Source: Kitasatospora sp. NBC_01266
Lineage (GTDB): Bacteria; Actinomycetota; Actinomycetes; Streptomycetales; Streptomycetaceae
Assembly: GCF_036242395.1 (NCBI RefSeq)
Contig: NZ_CP108458.1
Coordinates: forward strand, 2,666,001-2,730,000
Direction of reading: 5' to 3'
DNA length: 64,000 nucleotides
Both the position numbers and the translations under genes were made by a program. The notes under the pieces were generated by a model that ran no database searches, was not told where the DNA came from, and was given only the letters and a program-made list of their open reading frames with translations. This document shows, in pieces, positions 16,691 through 24,705 of the stretch. The first letter of the stretch is position 1, and every line of letters starts with the position of its first letter.

Positions 16691-17944
16691 ATGGCGCTCC
16701 CCAAAGCGTTCTGGCTCCTGTGGTTCGGACAGACGTTCAGTCGCCTCGGAACCCTGGCGCCCGCGTTCCTGATCCTCTACCTGAAGCAGGACAGCATCGT
16801 CGACGCGCATACGACACCGCTGATCGTCGGCCTGTTCGGCGCCGGCATCGTGCTGTCCGGGCTCGTCGGCGGGGCCGTCGCCGACCTGGTCGGCGCGCGG
16901 CGCACCATCGTCGCCGCCCAGCCGCTGACCGCGGTCACGGCGCTGGTGCTGGGGATGACCACCAACGTGTCCGCGATCTGCGCGCTGTCCCTGCTCACCG
17001 GCTTCCTGTCCGCGGTGGACCGGCCGGCCGGGGCCGGGCTGATCGCCGAACTCGTGCCGCAGGAGCAGTTCGCCAAGGCGTACAGCCTCTACATGGTGGG
17101 CTTCAACGTGGGCATGTCGCTGGGCCCCGTCATCTCCGGTGTCCTGCTGACCTGGTATCCGCCCGCGCTGTTCTGGGTCTGGGCACTGTGCTGCGCCATC
17201 TACGCGGCCCTGGTCTGGCGGCTGCCCGCCGATCAGGTGCGACCCACCGGCCGGCGGGGCGGATCATCGGCGCTGCGCGGCGCCCTGCGAGGGATCGCGG
17301 AGCCCTTCCACTCACCGGTGCTGGTCGCCTTCCTGGCCCTGACCTTCCTGCTGGCCTGCATCTATCTCCAGGTCAACTCGGCGCTGCCGCTGGACATGCA
17401 GGGCGCCGGGCTGAGCCCGGGCGGCATCGGCTTCGTGCTGGCCGTCAACGCGGTCCTGTCCGTCGCCCTGCTGCCGCTCTCCCCCCGGCTCGTCAAGGGG
17501 CTGCCCGACCATGTGCCGCTGATCCTGGCGAGCGCGCTGTTCGGCACCGGCTTCGGCCTCAACGCCTTCGCCCACGGCATGGCCGGCTTCGTCCTCGCGA
17601 CCGTGGTGTGGACGCTGGGCGAGGTGGTGTGGGCGCCCATGTCGGCGACGTTCATCGCCAACCGGGCGCCGGCCGGACGGGCCAGCACCTACCAGGGGTC
17701 CTACTTCTTCGCCTGGAACGCCGCCTTCGTGGTGGGCGGCCCGGCCGGGCTGGCCATGGCGAACTCCTACGGCTACGGCTCCCTGTGGTCCGCCACCTTC
17801 CTGCTCGGGGCCGGCGTCGCGCTCGCCTTCTTCTTCATCACCCGGCTGCGGGGCTTCACGGTCGCCGAGGACCTCGCGAAGCCGGGCCCGCAGGCCGAAC
17901 TCACCCTCACCTCAACGCAGTCACCCAAGGGAGCAGAATCATGA
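16691..17944 (+). CDS. MFS transporter, probable product exporter
   Basis: A 417-residue, 12-helix major facilitator. After helix 2 comes the conserved loop GGAVADLVGARRTI (motif A-like), followed by GPVISGVLL and a second half from about residue 215. It is the first gene after a butyrolactone operator and is coupled by ATGA to the SDR gene. In a biosynthetic cluster this is most simply the efflux and self-resistance pump for the product. Confidence 0.85.
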   Translation: MALPKAFWLLWFGQTFSRLGTLAPAFLILYLKQDSIVDAHTTPLIVGLFGAGIVLSGLVGGAVADLVGARRTIVAAQPLTAVTALVLGMTTNVSAICALSLLTGFLSAVDRPAGAGLIAELVPQEQFAKAYSLYMVGFNVGMSLGPVISGVLLTWYPPALFWVWALCCAIYAALVWRLPADQVRPTGRRGGSSALRGALRGIAEPFHSPVLVAFLALTFLLACIYLQVNSALPLDMQGAGLSPGGIGFVLAVNAVLSVALLPLSPRLVKGLPDHVPLILASALFGTGFGLNAFAHGMAGFVLATVVWTLGEVVWAPMSATFIANRAPAGRASTYQGSYFFAWNAAFVVGGPAGLAMANSYGYGSLWSATFLLGAGVALAFFFITRLRGFTVAEDLAKPGPQAELTLTSTQSPKGAES

Positions 17945-18687
17945 CCGCACGCACCGCACTGCTGGTCGGCGCCGCCGGCGGCATTCTCAGCGAGGTGGCC
18001 CTCGGCCTCGCCAAGGAGGGGCACCCGCTGGTCCTCTTCGACCGCGACGAGTCGGCCGTCAAGGAGCTGGCCGCACGACTCAGCGAGCACACCAAGGTCG
18101 AGACGGTCGTCGGAGACATCACCGACCTGCCCGCCGCCGAGCGGCAGCTGACCGAGGTCGTCGCCCGGCACGAGATCGGCATCCTGGTCAACGGCGTGGG
18201 CGGCGACACCCGCATCATCAAGTACCCGGAGCTGACCCGGGAGCACTTCGACCAGGCCTTCCTGGAGAACGTGCTCAGCAGTTGGATCGCCGTCAAGGTG
18301 GTCGGCCCCGCGATGACCGCGGCCGGCTACGGACGGATCGTCAACTTCGCCTCGGCGGGCGGCCGTACGTACAGCCACTTCAACAACGCGGCCTACGTCG
18401 GCGCCAAGGGCGCGGTCATCTCGATGACCAAGCAGCTGGGGTACGAACTCGCCGGCAGCGGAGTGGTGGTCAACGTGGTCGCCCACGGGCCGATCGCCAC
18501 CGCCCGGGTGGCCGGTGCCTTCGAACGCCGCGACGAGGCGTCCCGGAAGGACGTGCTCTCCCGGCTGCCGATGGGCCGCTACGGCACCGTCGCCGAGGCC
18601 GTGGGCAGCGTGCTGCACCTCTGCTCCGAGAGCGCGGGCTACTCCACCGGCACCGTGATCGACATCAACGGCGGCCTCTACATGTGA
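17941..18687 (+). CDS. short-chain dehydrogenase/reductase
   Basis: 248 residues, classical SDR of the 3-oxoacyl reductase type. The NAD(P) motif is GAAGGILSEVALGL, with NGVGG after strand 4. The catalytic triad is S138 (NFASAGG), Y152 and K156 (AYVGAKGAV). The AGYSTGTVIDINGGLYM ending is standard for the family. It starts inside the MFS stop (ATGA). It probably reduces a keto group or oxidises an alcohol in the pathway intermediate. Confidence 0.87.
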   Translation: MTARTALLVGAAGGILSEVALGLAKEGHPLVLFDRDESAVKELAARLSEHTKVETVVGDITDLPAAERQLTEVVARHEIGILVNGVGGDTRIIKYPELTREHFDQAFLENVLSSWIAVKVVGPAMTAAGYGRIVNFASAGGRTYSHFNNAAYVGAKGAVISMTKQLGYELAGSGVVVNVVAHGPIATARVAGAFERRDEASRKDVLSRLPMGRYGTVAEAVGSVLHLCSESAGYSTGTVIDINGGLYM

Positions 18688-18754
18688 GCCCCGCCCCGCG
18701 CGAAGCCCCGCCCCGTGTGAAAGCCCCACTCCCCACCTTCAGGAAGGAACCCCC

Positions 18755-19066
18755 ATGGCGAAGTTCGTAGTGGAGTTCGAGTACAGCGTCGACCGCGAAG
18801 GGCGCCAGGAGCTGCATCCGGCGCACGCCGCCAACCTGTACGACCTGGCCGAGCGCGGCATCCTGCTGCTGGGCGGACCGCTGGCCGACGCCAACGCCGG
18901 CCTGCTGGTCTACGAGGCCGAGGACCGGGAGCGGCTCGAGCAGCTGCTGGCCGAGGAGCCGTACGTCAAGGGCGGCATCGTCGCCCGGACCCGGATCCGC
19001 GAGTGGTCGCCCGGCAAGGGCAGCTGGATCGAGGCGCTGAACCGGCCGGGGCAGCACGCCGCCTGA
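18755..19066 (+). CDS. YciI-like protein
   Basis: 103 residues of dimeric alpha/beta barrel type. The sequence shows HPAHAANLYDLAERGILLLGGPLAD and the charged end of the barrel (RIREWSPGKGSW). Family members include muconolactone isomerase-like enzymes and dehalogenation or cyclisation helpers; the His-Asp pair used by some YciI proteins appears to be present. A strong GGAAGGA SD precedes the ATG. Its role in the pathway is unknown. Confidence 0.8.
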   Translation: MAKFVVEFEYSVDREGRQELHPAHAANLYDLAERGILLLGGPLADANAGLLVYEAEDRERLEQLLAEEPYVKGGIVARTRIREWSPGKGSWIEALNRPGQHAA

Positions 19067-19107
19067 GCGTCCCGCTCCCCCATCGATACGAGAGAGGGTC
19101 ACCTCAC

Positions 19108-20472
19108 GTGCACACCCAGCCATTTGACGCCGCTGCCGGCGCCCGCCGCCCCGTCGGCGAGGACGGCCCCGGCTGCCTGGACCGGGACCGGCTGCACGCC
19201 GGGATCGTCGATCCGGAGATGGACTCGATGCGGATCCTGAGCGAGACCGCGATGAAGTTCCCCGCGGCCCTGTCGTTCTCCTCCGGCGCCCCGCACGACG
19301 GCAACCACGACCTGTCGAAACTGTCGTACTACACCGACCGCTACCTCAAGCATCTGGAGGACCAGGGGGTGCCGCGGCAGCGGATCACCCGCCTGATGTT
19401 CCAGTACGGCCCCGTCAACGGCTTCATCCAGGACGAGGTCGTCCGGATGCTGCGGCACGACGAGGACATCGAGGTCGGCCCCGAGGCCGTCATGATCACC
19501 CACGGCTTCCAGGAGGCCACCCTGGTCGCCCTGCGCGGCCTGTTCAGCTCCCCCGACGACGTGCTGCTCGCCGTCTCCCCGGCGTACGTCGGCATCCGCG
19601 GTGCCGCCCGGATGCTGGACATCCCCCTCCGGCCGGTGCCCGAGGGACCGCACGGACTCGACCCCGAGGACGTGGCGGCCGCGGCCCGCGCCGTGCGCGC
19701 CGAGGGCCGGCGCCCCGTCGCGGTCTATCTGGTCCCGGACTTCTCCAACCCCTCGGGCACGGTGGTGCCGCTGGACGCCCGCCGCCGGCTCCTGGAGGTG
19801 GCCGCCGAGGAGGACCTGATCATCCTGGAGGACAACCCCTACGGGCTGTTCGCCCCCGACGGCGAGAAGATGCCGACCCTCAAGTCGCTCGACGAGCGGC
19901 GCCGGGTCGTCTACCTCGGCTCGTTCGCGAAGTCCGCGTTCCCCGGTGCCCGCCTGGGCTACCTGATCGCCGACCAGGAGGTCACCGACGCCGACGGCAC
20001 CCGGCGCGCACTGGCCCAGGAACTGTCCAAGGCCAAGGCCATGTTCACGGTCGGCTCCTCCTCGCTGTCCCAGGCGGTGATCGGCGGCATGCTCGTCGAC
20101 CACGACTACGACCTGACCACGCCCACCCGTGAACTGGCGGCGGTCTACCTGGAGCGGCTGGACGCCGCCCTGCGGGCGCTCGCCGAGCACTTCCCGCCGG
20201 AGCGGTACGCCGAGCACGGCGTGCGCTTCAACACCCCGCGCGGCGGCTTCTTCGTCGTGGTCGAGGTCGACTTCGAGGCCGACCTCGCCGCCATGGAGCA
20301 CTCCGCCCGCCACTACGGCGTCAGCTGGGCCCCCATGCGGATGTTCCACCTCGACGGCGGCGGCCGGCGCGCCCTGCGGCTCGGCATCAGCAACCTCGAT
20401 CCGCAGGACATCCGTACCGGCATCGCCCGCCTGGCCCGCTTCATCGCCGACACCCCGCGCACCGGGGTCTGA
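19108..20472 (+). CDS. PLP-dependent aminotransferase, HpgT-like
   Basis: 454 residues, fold type I. The Schiff-base lysine is K275 in GSFAKSAFPGARLGYL, PDFSNPSGTVV is the PLP-phosphate region, and the LSFSSGAPHDGNHD start and SSLSQAVIGG block closely resemble (S)-3,5-dihydroxyphenylglycine transaminase (HpgT) and related arylglycine or 2-aminoadipate aminotransferases. It likely makes a non-proteinogenic amino acid from a 2-oxo acid for the adjacent ATP-grasp ligase. GTG start at 19108 behind AGAGAGGG. Confidence 0.86.
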   Translation: MHTQPFDAAAGARRPVGEDGPGCLDRDRLHAGIVDPEMDSMRILSETAMKFPAALSFSSGAPHDGNHDLSKLSYYTDRYLKHLEDQGVPRQRITRLMFQYGPVNGFIQDEVVRMLRHDEDIEVGPEAVMITHGFQEATLVALRGLFSSPDDVLLAVSPAYVGIRGAARMLDIPLRPVPEGPHGLDPEDVAAAARAVRAEGRRPVAVYLVPDFSNPSGTVVPLDARRRLLEVAAEEDLIILEDNPYGLFAPDGEKMPTLKSLDERRRVVYLGSFAKSAFPGARLGYLIADQEVTDADGTRRALAQELSKAKAMFTVGSSSLSQAVIGGMLVDHDYDLTTPTRELAAVYLERLDAALRALAEHFPPERYAEHGVRFNTPRGGFFVVVEVDFEADLAAMEHSARHYGVSWAPMRMFHLDGGGRRALRLGISNLDPQDIRTGIARLARFIADTPRTGV

Positions 20473-20504
20473 CGGACAGCCAACCCCAGGGTAAGGAAAC
20501 GAAC

Positions 20505-21764
20505 ATGAGCAGTCTGACCGAACCGCCGGTCGCGGTCGTCGTGGACGGGTACTCGGCCGGGAACTACTACCCCGAGGCGTTCGCGCGGCTCGGTGCCCGG
20601 GTGCTCCACGTGCAGAGCACCCCCGAGCTGATCCCCGCCATGCTCGCGCCGGACCTCGCCGCGTACGCGGAGAACATCGTCTCCGGTGACGAGCAGGTGC
20701 TGGCCGACAAGCTCCGCCCCTACCACCCCGTCTGCGTCATCCCCGGCCAGGAGTCCGCCGTCATGCTGGCGGACCGGCTCAGCGAGGCGCTGGGCGTCCC
20801 GTCCAACGGGACCGCCCGCTCCCGGGCCCGCCGGGACAAGTACGAGATGATCGAGGCCCTGCGCGAGGCCGGGGTGCGCTGCGCCGACCAGTTCAAGAGC
20901 GGCGACGTCGAGGCCGTCGTCGCCTGGGCCGAGGCGCGTGGCAGCTACCCGGTGGTCGTCAAGCCGCTGAGCTCGGCCGCCTCCGACGGCGTCCACGTCT
21001 GCCACGACAGCGCGCAGGTCCGCGGCGCCGCCGAGACCGTGCTGGCCGTACCGGACATCTTCGGCGGGACCAACACCGAGATCCTGGTGCAGTCCTACCT
21101 CAAGGGCACCGAGTACATCGTCGACACCGTCAGCAGCGACGGCCGGCGCTACGCCTGCGGCGTCTGGCAGTACGAGAAGACGCTGCTGCCCTCCGGCAAG
21201 AACATCTACAACCGGGACATCCTGCTGGACGCGCAGCGCGACCCGGTGCCGGCGCTGATCGCCTACGTCGACGAGGTGCTGGCCGCGCTCGACGTGCGGT
21301 GGGGCCCCGCTCACGCCGAGGTGATCGTGACCGACGAGGGACCCGCCCTGGTCGAGATCGGCACCCGGCTGAACGGCAACATCGACGCCGGTTTCCACGA
21401 CGTCTGCCTGGGCCACAACCAGGCCGCCCTGGCGGCGCTCGCCTACACGCGCCCCGAGGAGTTCCAGGCGCGGTACGGCGGGCGGACCTACCGCCGGGTG
21501 CAGCCGGCGGTGGTCTACAACGCGCCGACCGAGCTGGACGGTTCGGTCGAGTCCGTCGACCCGGCGGTGGTCGAGGAGATCTCCGGGCTCGGCAGCGTCC
21601 ACCGCGTCGCCGTCAAGCTCTCGCCCGGGTCCCGCATCCGGCCCACCGTCGACCTGCTGACCAGCCCGCTGCGCGTGTACCTGACGGACCCTCAGGAGGA
21701 GCGGGTCACCGCCGAGTACCGCCGGGCGCGTGAGCTGAAGGACGCCGTCTACCGCGTGCGGTGA
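20505..21764 (+). CDS. ATP-grasp ligase (carboxylate-amine ligase type)
   Basis: 419 residues with the ATP-grasp pattern. PVVVKPLSSAASDGVHVC is the nucleotide-binding strand-loop and EVIVTDEGPALVEIGTRLNG holds the Mg-binding Glu and Asn. The length and layout match the dipeptide ligases (BacD/DdaF type) that join an amino acid carboxyl-phosphate to an amine. It sits 33 bp after the aminotransferase gene with a good AAGGA SD. The most likely job is an amide bond between the new amino acid and a partner. Confidence 0.86.
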   Translation: MSSLTEPPVAVVVDGYSAGNYYPEAFARLGARVLHVQSTPELIPAMLAPDLAAYAENIVSGDEQVLADKLRPYHPVCVIPGQESAVMLADRLSEALGVPSNGTARSRARRDKYEMIEALREAGVRCADQFKSGDVEAVVAWAEARGSYPVVVKPLSSAASDGVHVCHDSAQVRGAAETVLAVPDIFGGTNTEILVQSYLKGTEYIVDTVSSDGRRYACGVWQYEKTLLPSGKNIYNRDILLDAQRDPVPALIAYVDEVLAALDVRWGPAHAEVIVTDEGPALVEIGTRLNGNIDAGFHDVCLGHNQAALAALAYTRPEEFQARYGGRTYRRVQPAVVYNAPTELDGSVESVDPAVVEEISGLGSVHRVAVKLSPGSRIRPTVDLLTSPLRVYLTDPQEERVTAEYRRARELKDAVYRVR

Positions 21765-21849
21765 CCGTTCCCTTCCGAACCGCCTTGATTCTTCCGCCCG
21801 TTGGGCGATCACCCGGACCATCCATCCTGTCGATTCATGGAGGACAGCT

Positions 21850-22959
21850 GTGCACAGCCGTATCGGAATCTTCCTCTCGCCCGTCCACGAGACCGGTCAG
21901 GACCCGCACCTGGCGATCCGCCGCAACCTCGACCTGGTCGAGTACGTCGACGAACTCAACTTCGACGAGGCGTGGTTCGGTGAGCACCACACCCTGGGCT
22001 GGGGCCTGGTGGGCGCGCCGGAGACGCTGATAGCCGCCGCCTCCCAGCGCACCCGCCAGATCAAGCTGGCCCACGGCGTGGTCCCGCTCTCGGGCCACCA
22101 CCCCTTCCACGTCGCCAGCCGCGCGGTGCACCTCGACCACCTCACCCGTGGCCGGTACATCCTGGGCGTCGGCCCCGGCGTCCCGTTCGACGCGAAGATG
22201 TTCGGGCTGGACCAGCCGGTGCAGCGCCGCCGCCTGGACGAGGCGCTGCCGACCGTGCTGGAGCTGGTCAACGGCGAGCAGCGGGTCACCCAGTCCACGG
22301 ACTGGTTCGAGCTGAACGACGCCAAGCTCCAGCTGCCGCGGTTCAGCCCGCAGGGCATCGAGGTCGCCGTGGCCACCTCCGGGACCTCCCAGTCCAGCCC
22401 GCGCCTGATCGGCCGCTACGGCCTGAGCATGACCTCCTTCGCGCTGCCGTTCGCGCTGATGACCCCGGGCGCCCCGGCCCACATCGGCCTGGCGCACCAG
22501 TGGAAGTACGCCGAGGAGGCCGCGGCCGAGCACAACCAGACGCTGCACCGCGAGAACTGGCGCATCGCCTTGCCCGTGCACGTCGCCGAGACCCGCGAGG
22601 AGGCGTTCGCCGACGTCCGCGAGGGTTACGACCGCTGGCTGTTCGAGTACTTCGGCAAGGCCGCCGGCCGCGAGGTCATCGACGAGAACACGCCGCGCTC
22701 CAGGGCGCTGGAGGCCCGGGTCGAGGCGGGCGGCGCGCTGGTCGGCTCGGTGGAGGACGTGGTGGCGGGCATCCGCCGGATCCACGAGATCACCGGTGGC
22801 TTCGGCACCCTGCTGGTCTACGTCGCCGACTGGTGCTCGTGGGAGAAGACCAACCGCAGCATGGAGCTGCTGGCGCGCTACGTCGCACCGCAGATCACCG
22901 GCTCGGCGGCGCGTCCGCAGGAAGCCGTCGACTGGGCCATCGCCAGCCGGCAGAAGTGA
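21850..22959 (+). CDS. luciferase-like (LLM class) flavin-dependent monooxygenase
   Basis: 369 residues beginning RIGIFLSPVHETGQ, with the TIM-barrel signatures FDEAWFGEHH, HGVVPLSGHHPFHVASR and LTRGRYILGVGPG. These bacterial-luciferase-type oxygenases use reduced flavin supplied by a partner reductase, here the next gene but one reading on. The GTG at 21850 follows GGAGGA. It probably performs N- or C-hydroxylation or a Baeyer-Villiger step; the substrate is unknown. Confidence 0.87.
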   Translation: MHSRIGIFLSPVHETGQDPHLAIRRNLDLVEYVDELNFDEAWFGEHHTLGWGLVGAPETLIAAASQRTRQIKLAHGVVPLSGHHPFHVASRAVHLDHLTRGRYILGVGPGVPFDAKMFGLDQPVQRRRLDEALPTVLELVNGEQRVTQSTDWFELNDAKLQLPRFSPQGIEVAVATSGTSQSSPRLIGRYGLSMTSFALPFALMTPGAPAHIGLAHQWKYAEEAAAEHNQTLHRENWRIALPVHVAETREEAFADVREGYDRWLFEYFGKAAGREVIDENTPRSRALEARVEAGGALVGSVEDVVAGIRRIHEITGGFGTLLVYVADWCSWEKTNRSMELLARYVAPQITGSAARPQEAVDWAIASRQK

Positions 22960-23068
22960 CCCGTCCAGGGCCGGGGCCGGCCGCGGAGCCGGCCCCGGGC
23001 CCGGGCAGCACACCAACGACGTCGCCCGCCGGCACGTGCCGGCGCAGGGCGAGAGGGCGGAAGAACTG

Positions 23069-23542
23069 ATGCTGGATCAACGCTCGTTCCGAGACATTCT
23101 GGGCCGGTTCACCACGGGAGTCGCGCTGATCACCGCGCACACCCCCGAGGGTCCCGTGGGAATGGCCGTCAACTCCTTCACCTCGGTGTCGCTCGACCCT
23201 CGGCTGGTCGCGATGTGCGCCGCGCACACCTCGACCACCTGGCCGGCCATCCGCGCCGCCGGCGGCTTCGCCGTGACGATCCTCGGCGAGGGCCACGCGG
23301 AGCTGTGCCGGACCTTCTCGCTGCGGGGCACCGACCGGTTCTCCGGCCGGAACTGGGCGCACACCCGCGCGGGGCACCCCGTCGCCCCCGACGGGCTGGC
23401 CTGGCTGGACTGCCGCATCACCCAGATCCACCCGGCCGGCGACCACGACCTGGTGATCGCCGAGGCCACCGAGGGCGCACTGGCCGAGCAGGCGGGGCCC
23501 CTGGTGTTCCACGCCGGCCGGTTCGCGGAGCTCGTGGCCTGA
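23069..23542 (+). CDS. flavin reductase (HpaC/FlaRed type)
   Basis: 157 residues starting FRDILGRFTTGVALIT, with GMAVNSFTSVSLDPRLVAMC and the C-terminal LVIAEATEG and PLVFHAGRF, all standard for NAD(P)H:FMN/FAD reductases of two-component monooxygenases. It follows the LLM oxygenase by about 110 bp and should supply it with reduced flavin. Confidence 0.88.
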   Translation: MLDQRSFRDILGRFTTGVALITAHTPEGPVGMAVNSFTSVSLDPRLVAMCAAHTSTTWPAIRAAGGFAVTILGEGHAELCRTFSLRGTDRFSGRNWAHTRAGHPVAPDGLAWLDCRITQIHPAGDHDLVIAEATEGALAEQAGPLVFHAGRFAELVA

Positions 23543-23610
23543 GGGCCGCTCCGTCCCCTGTCGGGTCGGCGTCACCCGCGCCACCCCGACCGAACGAAGG
23601 GCTGTTCCGC

Positions 23611-24645
23611 GTGTCCGTGACCGATTATTCGCGAGCCCTCCTGCCGTCCCAGCACGGAGCGGAGCAGGACGGTCTGACCTTCGTCAGGACCGCCCCCCGC
23701 CAGCTCGTCGACCGCGCCGCGGTCGCCGAGGTGCTGATCACCGACTGGCGGCAGCTGGGCGCCGACACCTTCCACCTGGGTGCCCAGTGGCCGCGCGGGC
23801 ACGCGTTCTACACGCCGCTCGCCGGCAGCTGGTACGACCCCCTGCTGGTGGCCGAGACGCTGCGGCAGGCCTCGGCGCTCGTCGGGCACCTCTACTACGG
23901 GGTGCCCGACGGACACCCCTCCTTCATCGAAGCGCTGGACGTCGAAGTGGTGCCCGCCGCACTCCTGTTGGGGCAGTGCCCGGCCAACGTGCGGCTGGAG
24001 GTCTCCTGCCGCGACGTCCGCCACCAGCGGGGCCGGCTGTCCTCGATGACGCTGGAGGCCGACTTCCTGCGCGGCGACACCCTGCGCGGCGACACCTTCG
24101 CCGGCACGGGCCGGCTGGTGCTGCGCTTCCTGGAGCCGCCCGCGGACCAGGGCGTCCCGGGCCAGCGGTACCGCGTCCCGGATCCGCGCGGCGGTCCGTC
24201 CTGCCGCACCGGGCGCTCCCGGGTGCGGGACCTGCCCGCGCTGGCCGAGCCCGTCCCCGCGGTCGTCGTGGGCCGGCTGCACGAGCACGACGTGGTGCTC
24301 GGACTGGACGGACGGCCGTCCGGGCCGGGTGAGTCCAGCTGGCAGCTGCGCGTCGACCCCTCCCACCCGGTGCTCTACGACCCGTTGGCCGGCCATGTTC
24401 CGCCGATGCTCTTCCTGGAGGCCGCGCGGCAGGCGGCGCAGGCGGTCTGCGCGCCGTACCGGATGCTGCCGGTCGACGTCCGCAGCGCCTTCCGCGCACC
24501 GGCGGATCCGGCCCTGCCCTGCCGGGTGACCGCGATGCAGCTGCCGCCGCAGGACGCGGGCGAGGACGCGGTGGTCCGGGTGACGGCGACACAGGACGGG
24601 CGCCCGGTGTTCGACAGCGTCGTGGTGGCGAGTCTGTGCGACTGA
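23611..24645 (+). CDS. AfsA-family protein (second copy)
   Basis: 344 residues from a GTG. Both AfsA hotdog repeats are visible: QLVDRAAVAEVLITDWRQLG with AQWPRGHAFY and DPLLVAETLRQASALV, then HVPPMLFLEAARQAAQAV. It is about 40 residues longer than the copy at 4869 and has an internal near-repeat (LRGDTLRGDTF). Two AfsA homologues in one cluster may make two signals or split one pathway. Last gene of the MFS-led unit; its SD is poor (AAGG, about 12 nt). Confidence 0.86.
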   Translation: MSVTDYSRALLPSQHGAEQDGLTFVRTAPRQLVDRAAVAEVLITDWRQLGADTFHLGAQWPRGHAFYTPLAGSWYDPLLVAETLRQASALVGHLYYGVPDGHPSFIEALDVEVVPAALLLGQCPANVRLEVSCRDVRHQRGRLSSMTLEADFLRGDTLRGDTFAGTGRLVLRFLEPPADQGVPGQRYRVPDPRGGPSCRTGRSRVRDLPALAEPVPAVVVGRLHEHDVVLGLDGRPSGPGESSWQLRVDPSHPVLYDPLAGHVPPMLFLEAARQAAQAVCAPYRMLPVDVRSAFRAPADPALPCRVTAMQLPPQDAGEDAVVRVTATQDGRPVFDSVVVASLCD

Positions 24646-24666
24646 GGCGGACGCGGCATTGAAAAA

Positions 24667-24686
24667 AATACAGATCGTTATGTATT
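24667..24686 (+). promoter_or_regulatory. autoregulatory element before the transposase-like gene
   Basis: Perfect 6-bp inverted repeat AATACA-8-TGTATT in an A/T-rich patch 20 bp upstream of the ATG at 24706. It shares 17 contiguous bases and the right-hand TATTCTTTT with the element at 16605. It is a predicted operator of the cluster's butyrolactone receptor. Confidence 0.78.
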
Positions 24687-24705
24687 CTTTTGCTGTCCGT
24701 CCCTG

